A DNA stretch of 64,000 nucleotides from Scedosporium boydii. Its lineage: Eukaryota > Ascomycota > Sordariomycetes > Microascales > Microascaceae. The DNA is taken from contig NJFT01000149.1 of NCBI GenBank assembly GCA_002221725.1, positions 1-64,000 of the forward strand, in the 5' to 3' direction. The notes beneath the pieces are model-generated. The model was not told the DNA's origin. It made no database searches and saw only the letters and a list, made by a program, of their open reading frames with translations. Both the position numbers and the translations under genes were made by a program. Below are positions 58,546 to 64,000 of the stretch, piece after piece. The number at the start of each line of letters is the position of its first letter. The stretch's first letter is position 1.

Positions 58546-61014
58546 ATGCCGTTGCTGCAGCAGTCGCGAGTGGAAATGGCTGAAGCCGACTTTCCAGCAG
58601 ACGGCAATCCCGCTGCCAGGAGAAGACGGAAACCCGCCAGAACGGCACTGGCGTGCACCTTTTGCAGGTAAACCATCCGTTGCTCTGACGCCCGGCCGTC
58701 CGTGTTTGGCAGTGCTGACGTCCAACGGGGCTTCTCTAGGCGTCGCAAGATCAGGTGTTCGGGAGACTGGCCGGCCTGTACAACATGCACCAGACAGAAA
58801 CGCGAATGTCTCTATCCCGGTTCGCTTCCGGCGCCCATTTCTCAGAAGCATGCGTCAGATGATGTCCGATTTGTCGGCAGCCACGACGGCGGCGACTCTA
58901 ACTCTGGGCGGTGTTCCTCGTCAAGTCGGTACGGAAAGAAAAGATGCCATAATCCATTTCGATTTTCTTTTGCTGTTACTAAGTTATCACCAAGTTTACT
59001 ACCTTCGGAGAGTCTTCGCCGAAGCGCCATTTCGTATTTCCGACAACACTACGCCCCGACACTGCTCTGCTTTATCCCTCCGCAGCAGCTGGTTGACGAC
59101 TCCCTTGGCGATAACCTGCCTGTGGCATTATTACTCTGTATCATCGCGCTTACGTCCAGGTTGGTGGTTGCCCTGGCCCAGGAATGATCAATGACCCCGT
59201 AATAATCCTTTTGTGCTCACGCTTTTGTCCAGATTTCTACCTGATTCCAATGGCAGCTCCAAAGAGCATTCGCCCGTTTCAGCGAATAGCGATGGCTACG
59301 CAGAACTCGCATTGAAGGAACTGGGCCATTCATACGAAGAGCCGTCCTTAGTCGTTATCCAGTGTTGCCTTATTCTCAGCATCCACGAGATTGGCCAAGG
59401 TTCCGAGTACAGAGGTTGGCTCCGGCTGGGGCATGCGGCCAGGCTCGCGCAGCTCCTCCGGCTGCACAAGCAGGATTCTAATATGGGTCTCATGGACTGG
59501 GGCGATGCCCTGACGCCGACGTGTTCGACAACGGCTGAATCTAAACGGAGGACCTTTTGGTGCTGTTTCTGCCTGGAGAGGCTCCTGGCCAACGGCCGGG
59601 ATCGCATCGCCACATTCGGCCCCGAGGACATCACCACTCACTTCCCGCAGACCGACGAGAACTTCATCTATGGCCGCCAGTCGCCCACCTGCACGTTGAA
59701 TTGCGCAGACTGGGGAACCGAGAACCACCGCCATGGTCAGATTAGTCAATCAGTAATGGCACACACCATCAGGATTGTCGAAATCTTCTTTCGCATCATC
59801 TCCTGGAATGGCCGTGGGGGACGTCACCTGGACGCCAGATGCCCGTGGCTACCCAGTATGCCGTTTACGCTGCTCGACCAGTACCTAGAGCAATGGGAAT
59901 TATCCTTACCCCCTCACTTCAAGTACTCGTTGCAGAACGCATCTGCCGTCATTGCTATGGGACAGGGCCAGTTGTGGTCGATAATGTGGATGGTGTACTT
60001 CCAGGCTAGAGCATACTTGCACAGGGAATATCTGCCTTTCACTCCAAAACCGCATTATGACCCTACAAATGGTGAGAAGCTATGAGTAGTGTGGTGGCAG
60101 GAAATAGCCCTCAGCCGGCTGTCCATCTAACATCATCTTCTTAGGTCCTTGTGATGGTCCAGCTCTTGTGCCTGCCACCCCAAGTATTGGGTTCTGGTAC
60201 AAATCGGCCTTGACAATGGTCCAAAGTGCGAATGCCATCTCCGACCTCTATCGGACCATGGAGACGCGAGGGCTTTCACCTTCTGCGTATCCCTTTCCGG
60301 GATTGGGTCTCCTTGCTGCCGCAACTATACATGTGGTCTGTTCCATTTTCCATTGGGATGGTATGCAGAGTATCATCACCCAGGAAGAGAGTCGAGCGTA
60401 CCTTCAACAAGACATGAATGCCTTTAACCATCTAGGTCAGCATTGGTGTCTAGTAACTCACTGGGTAAGTGCCACAAATTTTCCACCACAACCATACCCT
60501 CCTACCCCAACCTAAGACACCTGGTCCCCGCCTTTATCTCATGCTGCGCTGTTTGCTAAACCTGCCGATTAAACGGCTCAAGATCCGTCAGGTTTCATTG
60601 TATTATAAGCTCAACAGCCTCACAAAACTATCATGGGCCAACAGCAATATACCCGGCACATTTTCCATGAATGTTAGGGAAATCAAGGACGGTGTTATGA
60701 ATTTCGTCCGCCAGGTTAGCGTTGAGGATCGCAATGCTCGAGACACCCACCTTGGCCCTACGTTTGACTTCGAAGGTTGGTTAAAAGCCCTGGAGAACTC
60801 TATTAAGACCACCTGTACGGAGCTAGGGTCCAATAGCCAGACGCCTCTCGTCAAGGACTGTGAACAGTCCACAGTACCTGCAACAAGCCAAGGGAACCAA
60901 CGGGGCCTGGTGTTTGACCTGAACCTGGTCGGATTCTACAATTTAGATAGGCTGGGAGAGTTTTTCTTAGAGGACAGAGAGGGCGCTTGGCTACTGCCGG
61001 AAGAATGGGAATGA
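58546..61014 (+). CDS. Zn2Cys6 transcription factor with fungal_trans domain
   Basis: Exons 58546-58667, 58740-59159, 59233-60071, 60145-60464 and a last exon ending at 61014, whose 5' edge (about 60516) is uncertain. The six zinc cysteines span intron 1: ACTFC, then RRRKIRCSGDWPACTTC and RECLYPG, preceded by the basic RRRRKPAR. The fungal-specific middle domain is clear: IQCCLILSIHEIGQGSEYRGWLRLG is typical, with RRTFWCCFCLERLLANG following. About 740 residues in all. The acidic C-terminus ends WLLPEEWE. An alternative start at 58327 would add 73 residues. It is divergent from the transposon-broken aminotransferase gene and close to the right edge of the cluster, so it is a second candidate regulator. 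Its targets are unknown. Confidence 0.87.
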
Positions 61015-61873
61015 TTATCAAATTATGTTCACAGTAGGTAGCCCGACGGATGATCTCTCTCGATTCTTGCTGGCAAAAAAGAAATACCAGGTAGGAGGAG
61101 AAAGCCCAACTCAGAGCAGGTCCGTCAGACCAAAATTGCTAATGCAAAGACGCTAGATAATGATTGATCCTCTCTGACGAAACAGTCGCCCAGGAGGGCA
61201 AAAGGAGGATCGTGACAATAATCCTATTAAATTTGTAGACCCAAACACCCAATCGTGCAATTCAGAACCAACAGAGATCTCTTCTTCTTCAAATCTCAGC
61301 TAATCTACCTCCTCCCAGCGTAGCTCCACGGATCTTGGGCTTGCTCTTAAAGACAAGTGTTTTAAGTATCTATGAGAGGGCAATATTTACACTATATTAT
61401 AATATTCTACTTTATATAAGCCGCTTGCCCCAACGGGTAAACTTTCCCCCGATTCTTCGCTTTTGTGTTGGGACGACCATGGAAAGATCGCCGCCGCCTT
61501 GCCGACTGAACTCCACCTGTTATCCATAAGCTTGTCGATGTCACTGTGGTTATCTACGAGTGCCAAATGTTTCCCGAGGCGTCCAATCTTTGGTAGTTAC
61601 TGGACGTAACCAAACTAAAATTTCAAAGAACCTTGGAGAAAGGGGGAGAAAAGGGAAGAAAGGGGGAAAACAAAAAAGACGAATATAGTGGAATAGTGCA
61701 GACAGCAAGACTCGCGAGTATCTTGCCCCTCAACCCCACTTATGCCCAACCACCACGTCTAGATGGACTAACTCAGAGGTCATGGGCCTCCCCTCAAATT
61801 ACAGAACATTCCAGTCGAGAATTGCTCCGCAATCTGTAGCGACCCGTCTCCATTATACCACCCGTCGATAACA
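61015..61873. other. Intergenic, no gene recognised
   Basis: This is the spacer between the regulator and the Nudix gene. Purine-rich G/A runs lie at 61630-61680. No coding motif was found. Confidence 0.4.
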
Positions 61874-62368
61874 ATGCATCCGATGCCGGCCCATGTTCAG
61901 GTCGGGGTCGGGGTTTTCGTCCTGGAGGGCAACGTCCAGGAGAATCCCCGTTTTCTCATGGCAAAGCGTAAGAACAGCCACGGCGCCGGCACGTACTCCA
62001 TTCTCGGTGGCCACCTCGAGTTTGGCGAAGATCTAGAGACCTGCGCGGCGCGCGAGGTGCTGGAGGAAAGTGGCCTCCGGGTCGCCAACATGCGCTTCCT
62101 AACGGCCATCAACAGCTACATGCCTGCCGACAACAAGCATTACATTACCATATTCATGGCCTGTGTCCGTGAATCTGCGGAGGCCAAACCAGAAGTTTTG
62201 GAGCCTGATAAGCAAGAGGCCTGGGAGTGGGTTAGCTGGCAGGATCTTCTTTGCTGGTCTGGGAAAGAATCAGAAGTTGGAAACAGCGACACGGGAACAA
62301 GGAGACTCTTTCAGCCTTTGCTAGATCTCCTCCAGCAGCGCCCGGGCGTGATTCCTACTGTTGTTTGA
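61874..62368 (+). CDS. Nudix hydrolase (NUDT15/MTH2-like)
   Basis: An intron-less frame of 164 aa. The Nudix box is complete: GGHLEFGEDLETCAAREVLEESGL fits GX5EX7REUXEEXGU, with the catalytic Arg-Glu and the metal-binding Glu-Glu in place. VGVGVFVLEG starts the fold, and ILGGHLEFGE, ITIFMACV and WEWVSWQDL follow as in small NUDT15-like enzymes. These hydrolyse nucleoside diphosphates linked to another group, such as oxidised or modified nucleotides, to the monophosphate. The substrate is not predictable here. A housekeeping gene outside the biosynthetic cluster is most likely. The start MHPMPAHVQ is the only ATG before the conserved strand. Confidence 0.93.
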   Translation: MHPMPAHVQVGVGVFVLEGNVQENPRFLMAKRKNSHGAGTYSILGGHLEFGEDLETCAAREVLEESGLRVANMRFLTAINSYMPADNKHYITIFMACVRESAEAKPEVLEPDKQEAWEWVSWQDLLCWSGKESEVGNSDTGTRRLFQPLLDLLQQRPGVIPTVV

Positions 62369-62835
62369 AATCGGGCCGTTCCTACCACTCATTACGCATA
62401 TGGATCGCCACGGCTTTTTCTTATATAGGTTCTCACGCGATCCCTTTAATCGGGAGCTCTCCTTAATATAAAGCAACATACAGTCTCGAAGATGGACTTG
62501 GTGATGTTTGATAACATTCTCCCCTATCCCGCTTAGAACTAGAACGAACGAAAAGAGAAATGTAAGCTGATCACCATGACACGAAGAGCACTAGGAATGC
62601 ATGCAAAAGCATGGCGGTTTCAAAGGAAAGAGAAGAAAAAATCAATTAAGTTACCTTTCATTTGCCCACTCACTAGACCTGTTTCAAGGAGAATTGTACT
62701 TGGTGGATTTGGCACCCAAAAGCTCCAAGCCTACTCACTTGTTGAAGAAAGACCTGGGGATTCCTGACCAGCCATTTCTCATTCTTGATCTTCAACTCCC
62801 GCCGCTCCAAGGCCTGCTCCTTCTGGGTGCTGCAG
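62369..62835. other. Intergenic, convergent 3' flanks
   Basis: No gene is recognised. The plus-strand frames at 62576-62903 lack motifs, and their 3' part overlaps the coding strand of the coiled-coil gene. Confidence 0.4.
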
Positions 62836-63323
62836 TCACTCCTCGTAATCAAGAATCGGAGCATCCACAGGCTCGAAAGCGCCATTTGTGGGAAGCTCGA
62901 TGATGTCTTTGTCGCTTGTGGTGAATTCAGAAAAATTCTGCTGGATGCTCGTGACGCCTGAATCGATTTCCTTGTTCTTTGCGTGGATGTAGCGTTTCAG
63001 CCCCCCTGTTCCTTCTCCAGGGTCTCGATTCTCTCGCTCTGTCTTTGGTTGATGGCCGTGAGCTCGCCCACTTCGAGCTCCAAAGCCTGGACTCGGCTCT
63101 GAAGATTTCCAACTACCTTCATGCCGTGGCCGTACGCTCTTCCGATTTCAGTGAGCAGCTGGACCTGCTTTTTGTCTCGTCTGACCTCGCGGAGAAGTGC
63201 TTGGATTGGTCGGAGATATCCTCTTCTAAAGGCCTTTCTCGCTTTCCGGTCAATGGTGGACGTGTTGGTGCTGGAGGTCGATGTATCCGCCATGGGATTC
63301 GAATTCATAGAGGGAGCTGGCAT
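62836..63323 (-). CDS. Small coiled-coil protein of unknown function, with possible frameshift
   Basis: From ATG 63323 the frame has a Ser/Thr-rich start (MADTSTSSTNTST), a basic segment (RKARKAFRRGYLRPIQALL) and a heptad-rich coiled coil (LQSRVQALELEVGELTAI, then RIETLEKEQGG). It stops at a run of six G at 63001-63006. In the next frame LKRYIHAKNKEIDSGV and an acidic tail ending DAPILDYEE follow, up to a stop at 62836. One more G would join them. So it is either a 108-aa protein or one of about 162 aa with a homopolymer slip. I do not recognise a family. The short basic-plus-coil layout recalls a bZIP but lacks its signature. Confidence 0.5.
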
Positions 63324-64000
63324 GTTTGCTACGTCGAGTTGGCGTAGGACTTCGTTGACCGAGGTAGGATGTGGGAGTTGTTTACACCCAAGCAGAGATG
63401 ATGCGTTATACAGTGATAATGGAGAGAAGGAGAAGATGAAAATAGGAGTGAGCCAGGTAAAGAGGGAGGTTCGAGGTGATCAGGACCAGAAGATGTAAAA
63501 CTAAATAAGTAACTACTACCTATTCCTCTGTGTCTACGAACAAGGTAGGTGCGATTCACGCTTCTCACCTCTAGGAAAGTTTGTGAAATCATGAGTCTCT
63601 CATGGGGCCACCAACACTTTAGGAAGGTATTATCTGTTAATCTCGTACTAAGTATCTAGGATTCCTAAATGTTATCGCCATTCAAGGCAAACTAGTAGGG
63701 GCCGTAGCACAAAATCAGGTCTCGAACCAAAAAAACAAGTTCTCGCAAGAGAGAGGGCAGACGCGTCAAAGATTTGACGGATCTCGCGCACTTCTGGTTG
63801 GTCAATAATAAAACCTCCTCCTGTTACCCGTTGCAGCGAGGAAACGCGGGAGACCGTGGTCTCCTGCATAAATACGTCCCTGTTAACGCAAATTTCTAGA
63901 CGAAGGCATTCGCCTCCCCACCATTAATCCAAGCAAGAAGACGCACTGACGCGGCTCTCGAGGCCTTGAGTAATATCACTGTTGATGATGGTACGAACAT
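63324..64000. other. Right edge, no gene recognised
   Basis: Short frames on the minus strand (63329-63592, 63672-63869) have no motif I know. They could be exons of a gene beginning beyond the window. Confidence 0.35.

Noticed and set aside
62576..62903. Open frames on the plus strand beside the coiled-coil gene
   Set aside because: No motif. The 3' part is antisense to the more plausible coiled-coil protein frame.

Overview
The window is nuclear DNA of a filamentous ascomycete (Pezizomycotina). Genes are broken by many short introns of about 50-80 bp with GT...AG ends and CTNAC-like branch sites. The families are typical of that group: Zn2Cys6 regulators, a highly reducing polyketide synthase (HR-PKS), an ABCC transporter, a Dal5-like MFS carrier and a pogo/Fot1-like transposon. 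One block shows the C-to-T depletion expected of repeat-induced point mutation (RIP). I cannot name the species. Exon limits were worked out by hand from reading frame, splice signals and family motifs.

Left part (1-13.9 kb): mostly sparse, with relics between live genes. It holds a decayed phosphoglycerate mutase, a ferritin-like gene whose iron ligands are largely replaced, a cupin relic, a cytochrome P450 with a stop and a frameshift, a membrane RING-H2 protein and a ZIP zinc transporter. Two diverged copies of an approximately 300-bp repeat lie at 7.25-7.56 and 12.72-13.04 kb.

Second part (13.9-23.5 kb): an aldehyde dehydrogenase (apparently frameshifted), a regulator with C2H2 plus Zn2Cys6 fingers, a zinc alcohol dehydrogenase and a close homologue of vanillyl-alcohol oxidase. 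Together they look like an aromatic alcohol/aldehyde module: the oxidase makes an aldehyde, and the two dehydrogenases oxidise or reduce it.

Core (24.2-54.0 kb): a biosynthetic cluster. An HR-PKS (KS-AT-DH-cMT-ER-KR-ACP, no thioesterase, 2494 aa) is divergent from a PLP-dependent alpha-oxoamine synthase, the partner that can release a polyketide by condensing it with an amino acid. Around them lie an ABCC exporter, a free-standing methyltransferase resembling the C-methylation domain of non-reducing PKSs, a short-chain reductase, two adenylate-forming enzymes, a truncated carboxylesterase and an MFS carrier. This set recalls clusters for sphinganine-analogue metabolites (fumonisin, AAL-toxin, sphingofungin), but the free-standing methyltransferase and the lack of ceramide-synthase genes set it apart. 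The product is unknown.

Right part (54.6-64 kb): a glutamate-1-semialdehyde-type aminotransferase is split by an 1881-bp TA-inserted transposon with perfect 53-bp inverted ends and a RIP-like core. Then follow a second Zn2Cys6 regulator, a Nudix hydrolase and a small coiled-coil protein gene. I saw no rRNA, tRNA or CRISPR array.
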